A stretch of DNA of 64,000 nt from Micromonospora rifamycinica (GCF_900090265.1 NZ_LT607752.1:558001-622000), one strand, 5' to 3'; shown: positions 50,852-58,775, counted from the stretch's first letter. Numbers and translations: made by a program. The notes: generated from the letters alone by a model not told the origin.

Positions 50852-51874
50852 TCAGCCCGGTTTGTACGCGGTGACCAGCTCCCAGCCGCCGGGCAGCACC
50901 GCCACCCGGGTGAAGCCGACCTCGGCGAGCAGCCCGGTGTAGAACTCCACCTCCCGCAGCCGGCTCACGCAGCTGTCCACCCCGATCAGGAAGTAGCTCC
51001 AGAAGAACTGCACGGCCAGCCGGTCCGGGGTGCGGAACTCCTCACCGATCAGCAGCAGCCCACCCGGCTCCAACGCCGCGTACGCCTGCTCCACCAGATG
51101 CCGGGCTACCTCGTTGGGCCAGTCGTGCAGCACCCGGACGAACGCCATCGCGTCGTAGCCCGACGGCAACGGCCCGGCGAGGAAGTCGCCGCCGACGAAA
51201 CCCAGCCGGTCCGGATGCCCCCGGTCGACCCGGGTGGCCGCCACCAGCGGGGCCACCGGCGGCAGGTTGAACACGTCGGCCCGCAGGCCCGGCGCGGTGT
51301 CGAGGATGTGCGCGGCGAGCGTGCCGTCCCCGCCGCCGACGTCCAGCAGGCGTCGCCGGTCCGGCCAGAGCAGGTCGGCGTGCCGGCGCAGCGTCTCGAT
51401 CACCGGGCCGAGCCCGGCGGCCATGCTGCGCTCGAAGTCGGCGGTCTGCGCGGCGGTCTTCGGCGGCCAGGCGAAGTCGTCGTCGGTCATCCCGACCTCG
51501 CCGCGCAGGCTCTCGGTGAGCCGGCCATGCAGCAGCCGCCACGGGTAGCGGTCCCGGTCGCGTTCGATCGCGTCCGGGCCGACCACGGCGAGCACGGCGT
51601 CCCGCAGCCCCGGCACGGCCCGGTAGCCGGTCGTGGCGATGTCGTCGCCGGACTCGTGGCGGGTGACGCAGCCGAGGCTCTCCAGGCAGTCGAGGAACTT
51701 GTAGAGCCGCAGCGGGCGCACCCCGAACCGGTCGGCCAGCGCGTCCAGGCGTACCGGGCCGGCCTCCAGCGCGTCGAGCAGGCCGAGGGTCAGCGCGGTC
51801 TCCAGCACGTCGACGGCCTTGGGGCCGTTGACGAGCAGGCTCATCAGCGCCCGCGGCGACAGGGTGACGGTCAC
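50852..51874 (-). CDS. SAM-dependent methyltransferase 2, coupled to the kynureninase-like gene
   Basis: A 340-residue methyltransferase of the same family as the gene at 49716. The dimerisation region is LLVNGPKAVDVLETALTLGL, LDALADRFGVRPLRLYKFLD. The SAM loop is RRLLDVGGGDGTLAAHIL, the catalytic-His motif AFVRVLHDWPNEVARHLVEQ. Family members in actinomycin- and sibiromycin-type pathways methylate 3-hydroxykynurenine, and this gene is coupled to a kynureninase-like gene, so a kynurenine or anthranilate derivative is the likeliest substrate (inference). GTG 51874 overlaps the upstream stop (GTGA). Confidence 0.83.
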   Translation of the reverse strand: MTVTLSPRALMSLLVNGPKAVDVLETALTLGLLDALEAGPVRLDALADRFGVRPLRLYKFLDCLESLGCVTRHESGDDIATTGYRAVPGLRDAVLAVVGPDAIERDRDRYPWRLLHGRLTESLRGEVGMTDDDFAWPPKTAAQTADFERSMAAGLGPVIETLRRHADLLWPDRRRLLDVGGGDGTLAAHILDTAPGLRADVFNLPPVAPLVAATRVDRGHPDRLGFVGGDFLAGPLPSGYDAMAFVRVLHDWPNEVARHLVEQAYAALEPGGLLLIGEEFRTPDRLAVQFFWSYFLIGVDSCVSRLREVEFYTGLLAEVGFTRVAVLPGGWELVTAYKPG

Positions 51875-53037
51875 CGGCCCAGCTCCTCGACCAGCGCGTC
51901 CATGAACGCGTCCACCTCGTCCGGGGTGTTGTAGACGTGCGGCCCGACCCGCAGCCAGCCGCGCCAGCTGCAGATCATGTTCCGCGCGGCCAGCCGCCGC
52001 TTGACCGCCTCGCCGTCGGGGACGTCCAGACACACCACCCCGCCCCGGCGCTGCGGGTCGGTGGGGCTGACCACCGTGATGCCGGCCGCCGCCGCCCGGT
52101 CCAGTACCCGCTGGGTCAGCGCCAGCGAGTGCGCCCGGATCGCCCCGGCCCCGACGCCCGCGAGCAGGTCCAGGCCGACCTGGGAGATCAGCGAGGTCAA
52201 CGGGTACGGCGTGCCGCCGGCGAAGCGTTGCGCCCCGGCCGCCCATCCGGTCGACACCCGGAAGGTCAACGCCCGGTCGCCGGCCTGCCACCCGGTCGCC
52301 GCCGGTGCCAGCCGCTCCACCAGATCGGGACGGACGTAGAGGAACGCGGTGCCGGCCCCGCACAGCCACTTGTGCGCCCCACCGAGGACGACGTCGACGC
52401 CGAGCGCGGTCACGTCCAGCGGGACCACCCCGACGGTCTGGAACGCGTCCACCACCACCAGCGCGCCGACGTCGTGGGCGCGGGCGACCAGCCGGGGCAG
52501 GTCGACGGTGGCCCCGGAGGAGAAGCTGGCGTGCGGCACGCAGACCAGCAGCGTCCGTTCGTCGACCCGGGCCAGCAGGGTGTCCTCGTCGACCGCGGGC
52601 CCACCCGTGCCGACCACGTCGAGTCGCGCGCCGTAGCGGCGGAACGCGGTGCCGATGAACGGCACCGTCGGGTACTCCAGGTCGGTGGTGACGATCCGGT
52701 CGCGCGGCGGACGGTAGTCGAAGCAGGAGAGCACCCGGGCCAGCAGGGTGCTCAGGTTGGCGTCGGTGACCACGCTGCCCGGGGGTGCGCCGAGCAGCGC
52801 GGCCACCGAGTCGGCGTACCGGTCGAGGCCGACGTGCCAGTCCTGCCACACGTCGTCGCGCCAGCCGCGCAGGGTCCGCCAGTAGTCGGCGAGCACCCGC
52901 TCGACGCCGCGGGGTGCCGCGCCGGTCGAGTTGTTGTTCAGGTAGACGCACGTCTCCAGCAGCGGGAACTCGGCGCGCAGGGCGGCGTGTGCGACGGCGT
53001 CCAGGCAGCGCGCCGGGAGGGTGTCGGATTCGCTCAC
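51871..53037 (-). CDS. Kynureninase-like PLP enzyme
   Basis: A 388-residue fold-type I aminotransferase class V protein. Phosphate-cup and substrate residues: VYLNNNSTGAAPRGVERVLA, VVTDANLSTLLARVLSCFD, VCVPHASFSSGATVDLPRLV, the PLP-stacking VVVDAFQTVG and the Schiff-base Lys in LGGAHKWLCGAGTAFLYVRP (K223). The NNNSTG start and HKWLCGAG are kynureninase-like; cysteine-desulfurase-type hydrolases are the alternative. It would turn kynurenine into anthranilate (or a substituted form). It overlaps both neighbours by 4 bases in a dioxygenase-dioxygenase-kynureninase-methyltransferase operon. No kynurenine formamidase or 3-monooxygenase is in the window. Confidence 0.8.
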   Translation of the reverse strand: MSESDTLPARCLDAVAHAALRAEFPLLETCVYLNNNSTGAAPRGVERVLADYWRTLRGWRDDVWQDWHVGLDRYADSVAALLGAPPGSVVTDANLSTLLARVLSCFDYRPPRDRIVTTDLEYPTVPFIGTAFRRYGARLDVVGTGGPAVDEDTLLARVDERTLLVCVPHASFSSGATVDLPRLVARAHDVGALVVVDAFQTVGVVPLDVTALGVDVVLGGAHKWLCGAGTAFLYVRPDLVERLAPAATGWQAGDRALTFRVSTGWAAGAQRFAGGTPYPLTSLISQVGLDLLAGVGAGAIRAHSLALTQRVLDRAAAAGITVVSPTDPQRRGGVVCLDVPDGEAVKRRLAARNMICSWRGWLRVGPHVYNTPDEVDAFMDALVEELGR

Positions 53038-54452
53038 TCGGGGTGTCCTCCCATCGGGTCGGTCGGGGTGGGCCGGGGATCGGTGGACACGGCGGTGAAC
53101 ACCGGCACCGAGCGGACGGCCGCCAGGTAGGGGGTGCCCTCGGTGTAGCCGGTGCCGGACCGGGAGCCGAGCATCCGGACCGCCAGCCGGTGGTGGGTGC
53201 GTCGCCAGGTCAGCACGGCCTCGGCGAAGGCCGCCATCTGCTGCCGGACCAGGGTGTGGTCGGCGTCGCGGAGCCGGCCGTCGCGGACCGCCGCCCGGTA
53301 GGCCTGGTCGATCGACTGATGGCCGGCGCGCACCAGGTCACGCACCTCCGGCACGGACCGGTACGCGGTGGAGTCGAGCCGGGCCGGCTCGGGGGTACGG
53401 CACAGCGACTCCATCAGCTTGTAGGAGCGGGACTGGATCGCGCTGGCCCCCTCGGTGTACTCGCGGAACGTCCGGAACGCCGCCGGCTGCATGGTGGCCA
53501 GCAGCGAGAAGAGCGCACCGGCCCCGCCGATCAGGTCCCGGGCGTACGCCAGCCGGGCGGCGGCCGCGCGGGACCGGCCGGTGGCCAGCTCGGTGATGGT
53601 GGCCCGCAGCTCCTCGGCGACCCCGACGAAGAGACACTCGTACGCCTGGAGCACCCGGATGAACAGGTACTCGTCGTGGGAGACGTAGACCGGCAGCATG
53701 CTCAGCCGCAGGGCCAGCTCCCGGGCGGGATCCCGGTCGGCGACGGCGAGCCGGTGCAGCGCCACCGCCGCGGTGACCGGGTCCGGGTCGGTGACCGTCG
53801 CGGCCAGGCCGAGCCGGGTGAGGGCGGCGAACACGGCCCGGACCGCGAGCCGGCACCGCTTGGTCACCAGGGTCGGCCCCGGCCGCTGCTCGGGCAGCAG
53901 GTCGGTGACGCCGGCCGAGGCGGCCAGCTCGAAGGCGACGGCATCGGCGACGAGGTCGACCAGGAGCCGGTCGCGCTCGCGCCGGCCGCCGTCCCCCGCA
54001 CCCGGCCCGGCCAGGCCGTGCTGGCGGTCCGCCCCGGCCGGTGCGTGCTGGCTGTCCGGCGTGGCCGGTGCGTGCTGTCCGGCGGGCACCTGGTCCCGGG
54101 GGCGGGCGGGGGCGGTGGTGGGCAGGGGGAGCAGCGGCAGGGCCAGGTAGCTGCGGTAGTCGTACCGGGCGTCCCACTTGTCGAGCGCCACGTCGAGGAA
54201 GGCGGACAACGGGTGGGCGGCGGGCGTCCGGGCGGTCACCTGGACGCGGACCCGGGCCAGCCGGGCCAGCAGTTCTTTGTCGACGAAGTGTTTGCCGACC
54301 CGGTTAAATTCGGCGACCACCACGTGGTAGGGGAATTGTTCGGGGTCGGCCGTACCGGACGACCAGCTCGTCAGCTCACGCACGGACCGCACCTCGGATG
54401 GGAATGTGTCAGGGACAGCGCCGACGATTCTTCGAGTGGCGCGGCTCGTCAT
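53034..54452 (-). CDS. Atypical tryptophan 2,3-dioxygenase-family protein lacking the distal His
   Basis: A 472-residue protein. The C-terminal 220 residues match the tryptophan dioxygenase core: VYVSHDEYLFIRVLQAYECL, LFSLLATMQPAAFRTFREYT, EGASAIQSRSYKLMESL and WRRTHHRLAVRMLGSRSGTG. The haem-ligand His is there (H420/H421) and the substrate-Arg position FR (R330) and GTG loop are kept. The distal His of HQxYE is Leu (L268 in VLQAYE). A unique N-terminal 110 residues (YHVVVAEFNRVGKHFVDKEL) and a Pro/Gln/His-rich linker (QHAPA repeats) precede the core. ATG 54452 overlaps the upstream stop (ATGA). The chemistry may differ from tryptophan opening. Confidence 0.75.
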   Translation of the reverse strand: MTSRATRRIVGAVPDTFPSEVRSVRELTSWSSGTADPEQFPYHVVVAEFNRVGKHFVDKELLARLARVRVQVTARTPAAHPLSAFLDVALDKWDARYDYRSYLALPLLPLPTTAPARPRDQVPAGQHAPATPDSQHAPAGADRQHGLAGPGAGDGGRRERDRLLVDLVADAVAFELAASAGVTDLLPEQRPGPTLVTKRCRLAVRAVFAALTRLGLAATVTDPDPVTAAVALHRLAVADRDPARELALRLSMLPVYVSHDEYLFIRVLQAYECLFVGVAEELRATITELATGRSRAAAARLAYARDLIGGAGALFSLLATMQPAAFRTFREYTEGASAIQSRSYKLMESLCRTPEPARLDSTAYRSVPEVRDLVRAGHQSIDQAYRAAVRDGRLRDADHTLVRQQMAAFAEAVLTWRRTHHRLAVRMLGSRSGTGYTEGTPYLAAVRSVPVFTAVSTDPRPTPTDPMGGHPE

Positions 54453-55153
54453 GCCTCTGCGGTGTGGGAACGGGCCGTCGCCGGGCGGTCGGCCGCCGGC
54501 GGACCCGGTCGTAGCTCGGGGAAGAACCGGTGCTCGAGGAGCTTGGCGAGCACCGTCGCCGGGCTGCCCGGGGAGCCGTCCGCGGCGTGCCCGCCGACCT
54601 GCAGCGCGACCTGGTAGTGGCGGGCACGCCACCGGGAGACCTGCTCGTCCCAGGCGGCCATCGCGTCGGCCAGCCGGCGGGTCGGGTCGGTCGGCGGCAG
54701 CCCGTCGAGCGGGCCGCCCCGGCTGCCGAGGTGCTCGGCGAACGCCCTGCCGAGGTGCCGGCTCGCCAGCGTGACCCGTCGCCAACCGGGTGACTCGGCT
54801 CCGGAACCGTTGCCCAGCGCCGGTTGCATCGTCTGGAAGTCGACCGGCGAGAGGTGGCGGAACATCGCCAGCTGGTCGGTGACCAGACGCACCGCGAGCG
54901 TCGCGCGGGCCAGCAGTGCCGCCGCCGCTGCCGGGTCCGCCGCCGTGACCCGGGCGACGGCGGCGGTCACCTCGGCCTCGGCCAGTTTGAGCCACAACTC
55001 GGCGGACTGGTGCACCACCTGGAAGAGCAGCTCGTCGCGGTGCAGCATCTCCTCCGGGCGGCGTTGCAGATCGAGCAACTCGTCGGTACGCATGTAACGG
55101 GCGTAGTCCGTGGTGCCGTCGCCCGGCAGCACAGGTGACTGGTCACGTTTCAC
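54449..55153 (-). CDS. Tryptophan 2,3-dioxygenase-family protein (short)
   Basis: A 234-residue haem dioxygenase, shorter than the usual 270-300. It has the family start YARYMRTDELLDLQ and the distal-His motif DELLFQVVHQSAELWLKL (H48). The proximal haem ligand lies in WRARHYQVAL (H179). The FRxxLxxxSGFQS region that binds the tryptophan carboxylate is altered to FQTMQPALGNGSGAES, with Gln110 at the Arg position. The GTGGSSG loop is reduced to DGSPGSP. It should open an indole ring, but substrate handling may be changed. GTG 55153 has GGAGGGAC upstream. It is the first gene of the four-gene operon. Confidence 0.85.
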   Translation of the reverse strand: MKRDQSPVLPGDGTTDYARYMRTDELLDLQRRPEEMLHRDELLFQVVHQSAELWLKLAEAEVTAAVARVTAADPAAAAALLARATLAVRLVTDQLAMFRHLSPVDFQTMQPALGNGSGAESPGWRRVTLASRHLGRAFAEHLGSRGGPLDGLPPTDPTRRLADAMAAWDEQVSRWRARHYQVALQVGGHAADGSPGSPATVLAKLLEHRFFPELRPGPPAADRPATARSHTAEA

Positions 55154-55201
55154 GGGTGTCCCTCCGGTGAGCGCCGGCGCGGCGCGGGTGTCGGCGCTCA
55201 A

Positions 55202-55241
55202 GGGTGACAATTATCCAACGACGATTGGCAATGTGTCACCC
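55202..55241. promoter_or_regulatory. 40-base imperfect palindrome upstream of the dioxygenase operon
   Basis: Outer arms GGGTGACA (55202-55209) and TGTCACCC (55234-55241) are perfect; inner CCAA and TTGG also pair around the centre. The core is AT-rich against GC-rich surroundings. It lies 49-88 bases before the GTG start, a natural place for an operator. Confidence 0.55.
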
Positions 55242-55301
55242 CCTGTTTTGGGGGCATGGCTTGGTCGGTTTCGGGGGTGGACACCCCTTATTATCCCGTG
55301 A

Positions 55302-55315
55302 TGTGAGCGCTAACA
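55302..55315. promoter_or_regulatory. LacI-family-like operator
   Basis: TGTGAGCGCTAACA is a near-palindrome with the AGCGCT centre of LacI-type operators. It lies in the divergent region between the dioxygenase operon and the acetyltransferase gene; no LacI-family gene is in the window. The rest of 55154-55551 has small hairpins (for example GGGGTG/CACCCC near 55274-55288) but no gene. Confidence 0.4.
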
Positions 55316-55551
55316 CACCAAATTGTTTCCGTCAATGCCTGGCGCGTCACGGCCGCTCGACGGCGACGGGTGGCCGGGTGTGTCGCCGCCCGGCGGTGCG
55401 GTCCCGGTCCCGCCGCCCCGGTCACCCGCCGGTCGGTGCGTGGAGTGTTCGGTTGCCTACCGTGCGCAGGCATGGTTAGGTCGTCCTCACTGGTCGGTCG
55501 ACGCGCGCGGTGGTCGACGGCGGTCGCCCGACCGACCCCGGAAGGAGTGCC

Positions 55552-56142
55552 ATGACGGCGGTGCCGACCTCTGCCCGGCGTCCGGTCGAGGGCTTCGGTG
55601 AGGTCTCCATCCGGCCGGTGGAGCCCGACCGGGACGTCGAGGTGATCCACGACTGGGTGACCCGGGAGCGGTCCCGGTTCTGGGGCATGCGTGACGCCAG
55701 CCGGGAACGGGTCCACGAGATCTACACGTACCTCGACTCGCTGACCACCCACCACGCCTACCTGGTCCATCGCGACGGTCGGCCGGTGGCGCTGTTCCAG
55801 ACCTACGAGCCGGCCGCCGACCCGGTCGGGCGGTGTTACGACGTGCGCCCCGGCGACTTCGGCATCCACCTGCTCATCGGCCCCCCGGACGGCGGTGTGG
55901 AGCCCGGCTTCACCGGGGTGCTCCTCGACGCCTTCCTCGCGTTCGTGCTGGCCGATCCGACCCGGCTGCGGATCGTGGCCGAGCCGGACGCCCGCAACGC
56001 GCGGGCCGTCGACCGGCTGGTCCGGGCCGGCTTCGTGCCCGGCCCCCTGATCGACCTGCCGGACAAGCGCGCCCGGCTGCTCTTCCTCGACCGGGGCGCG
56101 GTGTGTCCCGCCGGTCGACGGCCGGACGGTGTCACGGGCTGA
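55552..56142 (+). CDS. Siderophore-type N-acyltransferase (GNAT, IucB/MbtK-like)
   Basis: A 196-residue GNAT-fold protein of the hydroxamate-siderophore branch: VSIRPVEPDRDVEVIHDWVT, RFWGMRDASRERVHEIYTYL, HHAYLVHRDGRPVALFQTYE, RPGDFGIHLLIGPP, FVLADPTRLRIVAEPDARN. Relatives acylate N6-hydroxylysine or similar amines in siderophore assembly. ATG 55552 has the site GGAAGGAG. The NRPS or NIS synthetase needed for a siderophore is not in the window. It is followed by a siderophore-interacting protein and exporter-like MFS gene. A weak iron-box-like stretch lies at 55476-55494. Confidence 0.78.
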   Translation: MTAVPTSARRPVEGFGEVSIRPVEPDRDVEVIHDWVTRERSRFWGMRDASRERVHEIYTYLDSLTTHHAYLVHRDGRPVALFQTYEPAADPVGRCYDVRPGDFGIHLLIGPPDGGVEPGFTGVLLDAFLAFVLADPTRLRIVAEPDARNARAVDRLVRAGFVPGPLIDLPDKRARLLFLDRGAVCPAGRRPDGVTG

Positions 56143-56201
56143 GCGCGGGGTGGTCCCCCGATCGGGGGTGTGGGGGGCCGGGTGGCCATTCATCTCGTTG
56201 C

Positions 56202-56220
56202 TTAGGTTAGCCTCACCTAC
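56202..56220 (+). promoter_or_regulatory. IdeR/DtxR iron box
   Basis: TTAGGTTAGCCTCACCTAC matches the 19-base IdeR/DmdR consensus (TTAGGTTAGSCTAACCTAA) at 17 positions. It abuts the GTG of the siderophore-interacting protein, so iron-loaded repressor would cover the transcription start. Confidence 0.88.
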
Positions 56221-57174
56221 GTGCTTAGTGATCGAGTTCGCCCGGCGGGGGAGCCCCACCACGCCACCGGCACCGCGACCCTGCCCGTCGCCCCCTGGCG
56301 GCTGTTTGACGTGCAGGTGCGCGCGACACGCCGGCTCAGCCCGTCCTTCCTGCGGGTCACCTTCACCGGCCCGGACCTCGACCGGTTCGCCGACAACGGC
56401 TACGACCAGCGGATGAAGCTGGTGCTGCCGCTGCCCGGCCGACCCGGGGTGCACCTTCCCGGCGGCGCCGACTGGTACGCCCACTGGCGGGCGCTGCCCG
56501 AGGACGAGCGCTGCCCCATCCGCACGTACACCGTCCGCGCGGTCCGGCCCCACCTGGCCGAGGTCGACGTCGACCTGGTGCTGCACGGCGACAGCGGGGC
56601 GGCCGGCCGGTGGGCGCTGCGCGCCCGCCCCGGCGACGAGGCCGGCCTGCTCGGCCCCGACGCCGGCTACCACGGCGACCACGGCGGCATCGAGTTCCGG
56701 CCGCCGGCCGCCGGCCACCTGCTGCTCGCCGGCGATGAGACCGCCGTGCCGGCGATCTGCGCCATCCTGGAACGCCTGCCCCTCGACGCCCGGGGTCAGG
56801 TGCTGTTGGAGGTGCCGGACCCGACCGACGTGCTGCCGGTCGTCACCCCGCCCGGCGTGACGGTCGACTGGCTGGCCCGCGACGGCGGCGGGCACGGCAG
56901 CCGGCTGCTCCCCGCCGTCGCCACGGCGGCGCGACGCCTGCTCTGCCCCACCGACGCGGTCCCCACCGGGCCGATCGCCGACATCGACGTCGACCGCACC
57001 CCGCTCTGGGAGGTGCCGACCCCGACCGCACCGGTACCGGTGTACGCCTGGCTGGCCGGCGAGGCCGGTGCCATCCGCGCGCTCCGCCGGCACCTGGTCG
57101 CCGAACGGGGCATGGACCGTCGCGCGGTCGCCTTCATGGGGTACTGGCGGCACGGCGGCCCGGACCCGGCCTGA
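56221..57174 (+). CDS. Siderophore-interacting protein (FAD/NAD(P)H ferric reductase)
   Basis: A 317-residue SIP-family flavoenzyme that releases iron from imported ferric siderophores by reduction. The FAD domain has [37 protein letters not shown] (FAD motif RTYTVR) and [14 protein letters not shown]. The NAD(P)H domain has [40 protein letters not shown] and [12 protein letters not shown] 56221 starts immediately after the iron box, implying a leaderless or very short-leader transcript. It is derepressed under iron starvation. Confidence 0.93.
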   Translation: MLSDRVRPAGEPHHATGTATLPVAPWRLFDVQVRATRRLSPSFLRVTFTGPDLDRFADNGYDQRMKLVLPLPGRPGVHLPGGADWYAHWRALPEDERCPIRTYTVRAVRPHLAEVDVDLVLHGDSGAAGRWALRARPGDEAGLLGPDAGYHGDHGGIEFRPPAAGHLLLAGDETAVPAICAILERLPLDARGQVLLEVPDPTDVLPVVTPPGVTVDWLARDGGGHGSRLLPAVATAARRLLCPTDAVPTGPIADIDVDRTPLWEVPTPTAPVPVYAWLAGEAGAIRALRRHLVAERGMDRRAVAFMGYWRHGGPDPA

Positions 57175-57273
57175 GGCGTGAGCTGCTGTTGTGACCCGCG
57201 TTACCTCTCGGCGGAGCGGGAATCAGCGCGGCGGATCCGGATTTGAAGCCAGGTGTGACTGTCGCCCTGACTC

Positions 57274-57300
57274 CCGCCCGGCCGCGCCGTGACCGGGCGG
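57274..57300 (+). promoter_or_regulatory. Hairpin just upstream of the MFS start
   Basis: CCGCCCGG (57274-57281) pairs with CCGGGCGG (57293-57300), 10 bases before the ATG. It could mask translation start or mark a short leader; no known motif. Confidence 0.35.
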
Positions 57301-57310
57301 TGTTTCCCCG

Positions 57311-58594
57311 ATGACCGATGTCGCCCACGAGCCGCTGGCGAAGGTGGCGCCGACCCCCGGTGAGCTGATGACCGGCCGGCAGCGGGTACGCCTCGTCCTG
57401 GTCCTCGGCTCGCTGCTCGCCGTCGGCCCGTTGACCATCGACATGTACCTGCCGGCGCTGCCCGCCATCGCCGCGGACCTCGCCACCACCTCGGCGGCGG
57501 TCCAGTTGACCCTCACCGGCACGCTCGCCGGGCTGGCCCTCGGCCAACTGCTGATCGGACCGCTCTCCGACGCCGTCGGACGGCGTGGTCCGCTGATCGC
57601 CGGCCTCGCCCTGCACATCGTGGCGTCGGCGCTCTGCGTCGTCGCCCCCAACATCGTGGTCCTCGGCGGCCTGCGGGTGGTGCAGGGCCTCGGGGTCGCC
57701 GCCGCCACCGTGGTCGCCATGGCGGTGCTCCGTGACCTGTTCAGCGGCACCGCCTTCGCCACCCTGCTGTCCCGGCTGCTGCTGGTGATGGGCGCCGCGC
57801 CGATCCTCGCCCCGACGCTCGGCGGCGGGGTGCTGCGCTGGACGGACTGGCGGGGCGTCTTCGTGACGCTGACCGTCCTCGGCGTGCTGCTCGTCGTGCT
57901 GGCCGTGGTCGGCCTGCCGGAGACCCTGCCGGCCCGGCGTCGCCAGCGCGGCGGCGTGTGGACCACGGTGGGCCTGTACGGCTCGCTGCTGCGCGACCGG
58001 GTCTTCGTGGGGCTCGTCCTGGTGGCCGGCCTGGCCATGGCGGCGCTGTTCGCGTACGTGGCCGGCTCCTCGTTCGTCCTCCAGGAGCGGTACGGGCTCG
58101 ACGAGCAGCAGTTCGGGCTGGCGTTCGGGGCGGGCGCGGTGGGGCTGATCGGGGCGGCCCAGTACAACGTACGGCTGCTGCGTCGCCACCCGCCGCAGCG
58201 GATTCTCGTCACCTCGCTGACCATCGGCACCCTGGCCGGGCTCGCGCTGCTGGCCTTCGCGGCGACCGGCTTCGGCGGGCTGCCCGCTCTGCTGGTGGCG
58301 CTCTGGGCGGTGCTGGGCTCGGCCGGGCTGGCGATGCCGAACGCCCCGGCGCTGGCGCTGTCCCGGCACGGTGAGGCGGCCGGTACCGCCTCGGCCCTGC
58401 TCGGTGCCGTGCAGTTCGGTGTGGGTGCGGTGGCCGCGCCGATGGTGGGCGTGCTGGGCAACGGCGCGGTGGCGATGGCGCTGGTGGTGACCGGCGGCAT
58501 GGTGGCGGCGCTGGCGGTGCTGTTCCTCGTGGTGCGGCCGTCCCGGCTCGCCGGCCTGGAACCGCCGCCCTCGGCGGTCGTGGTGGTGCACTGA
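57311..58594 (+). CDS. MFS exporter of the Bcr/CflA type
   Basis: A 427-residue, 12-helix transporter. It has the Bcr/CflA signature PLTIDMYLPALPAIAADL, the MFS loop LIGPLSDAVGRRGPLIAGLA, RVVQGLGVAAATVVAMAVLRDLF (antiporter helix) and FAYVAGSSFVLQERYGLDEQ. Members export drugs and some siderophores. Position behind the siderophore-interacting protein, 136 bases apart on the same strand, suggests siderophore or metabolite export (inference). ATG 57311 has a weak ribosome site and an upstream hairpin; the first 20 residues are cytoplasmic. Confidence 0.88.
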   Translation: MTDVAHEPLAKVAPTPGELMTGRQRVRLVLVLGSLLAVGPLTIDMYLPALPAIAADLATTSAAVQLTLTGTLAGLALGQLLIGPLSDAVGRRGPLIAGLALHIVASALCVVAPNIVVLGGLRVVQGLGVAAATVVAMAVLRDLFSGTAFATLLSRLLLVMGAAPILAPTLGGGVLRWTDWRGVFVTLTVLGVLLVVLAVVGLPETLPARRRQRGGVWTTVGLYGSLLRDRVFVGLVLVAGLAMAALFAYVAGSSFVLQERYGLDEQQFGLAFGAGAVGLIGAAQYNVRLLRRHPPQRILVTSLTIGTLAGLALLAFAATGFGGLPALLVALWAVLGSAGLAMPNAPALALSRHGEAAGTASALLGAVQFGVGAVAAPMVGVLGNGAVAMALVVTGGMVAALAVLFLVVRPSRLAGLEPPPSAVVVVH

Positions 58595-58599
58595 CCGGC

Positions 58600-58649
58600 G
58601 TCGTGGGTAGCGGCGTGCCGGGCGGTCGTGGGTAGCGGCGTGCCGGGCG
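58600..58649. repeat. Two perfect 25-base tandem repeats
   Basis: GTCGTGGGTAGCGGCGTGCC... occurs at 58600-58624 and again at 58625-58649 without mismatch, directly after the MFS stop. Confidence 0.85.
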
Positions 58650-58671
58650 GTCGCCGGCACCCCTGGACGGG

Positions 58672-58703
58672 GACAGGGCGGGTCCGGATGGACCCGCCCT
58701 GTC
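58672..58703. terminator. Hairpin terminator after the MFS gene
   Basis: A perfect 14-base-pair stem (58672-58685 with 58690-58703) and a GGAT loop; probably also stops reverse transcription from the tail-like locus. Confidence 0.8.
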
Positions 58704-58707
58704 GGCA

Positions 58708-58775
58708 GTGACTACCAGAGGATTTGAACCCCTAGACCACATCGGTGGTCCGCAACCGCGCTAAGTGGCAGTCAC
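58708..58775 (-). other. tRNA-like remnant (degenerate tRNA gene)
   Basis: On the reverse strand GACTGCC (58773-58767) pairs with GGTAGTC (58716-58710) as a 7-base acceptor stem, extendable to 9. A normal T arm is present (AGGGG-TTCAAAT-CCTCT, 58733-58717). The middle arm is GACCAC/GTGGTC with only a 4-base loop, the D arm cannot fold, the variable region is one base, and no CCA is encoded. At about 65 bases it is too short to be functional. It lies at the edge of the tail-like locus. Confidence 0.55.

Noticed and set aside
49716..55153. Part of an NRPS or PKS gene cluster
   Set aside because: Kynureninase with methyltransferases suggests antibiotic precursors, but no adenylation, ketosynthase or carrier domain is present in the window.
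55476..55494. Second iron box upstream of the acetyltransferase gene
   Set aside because: Only about half the positions match the consensus, concentrated in one arm; too weak to annotate.
58709..58773. Functional tRNA gene
   Set aside because: Acceptor and T arm fit, but the anticodon loop is 4 bases, there is no D arm and no CCA; reported only as a remnant.
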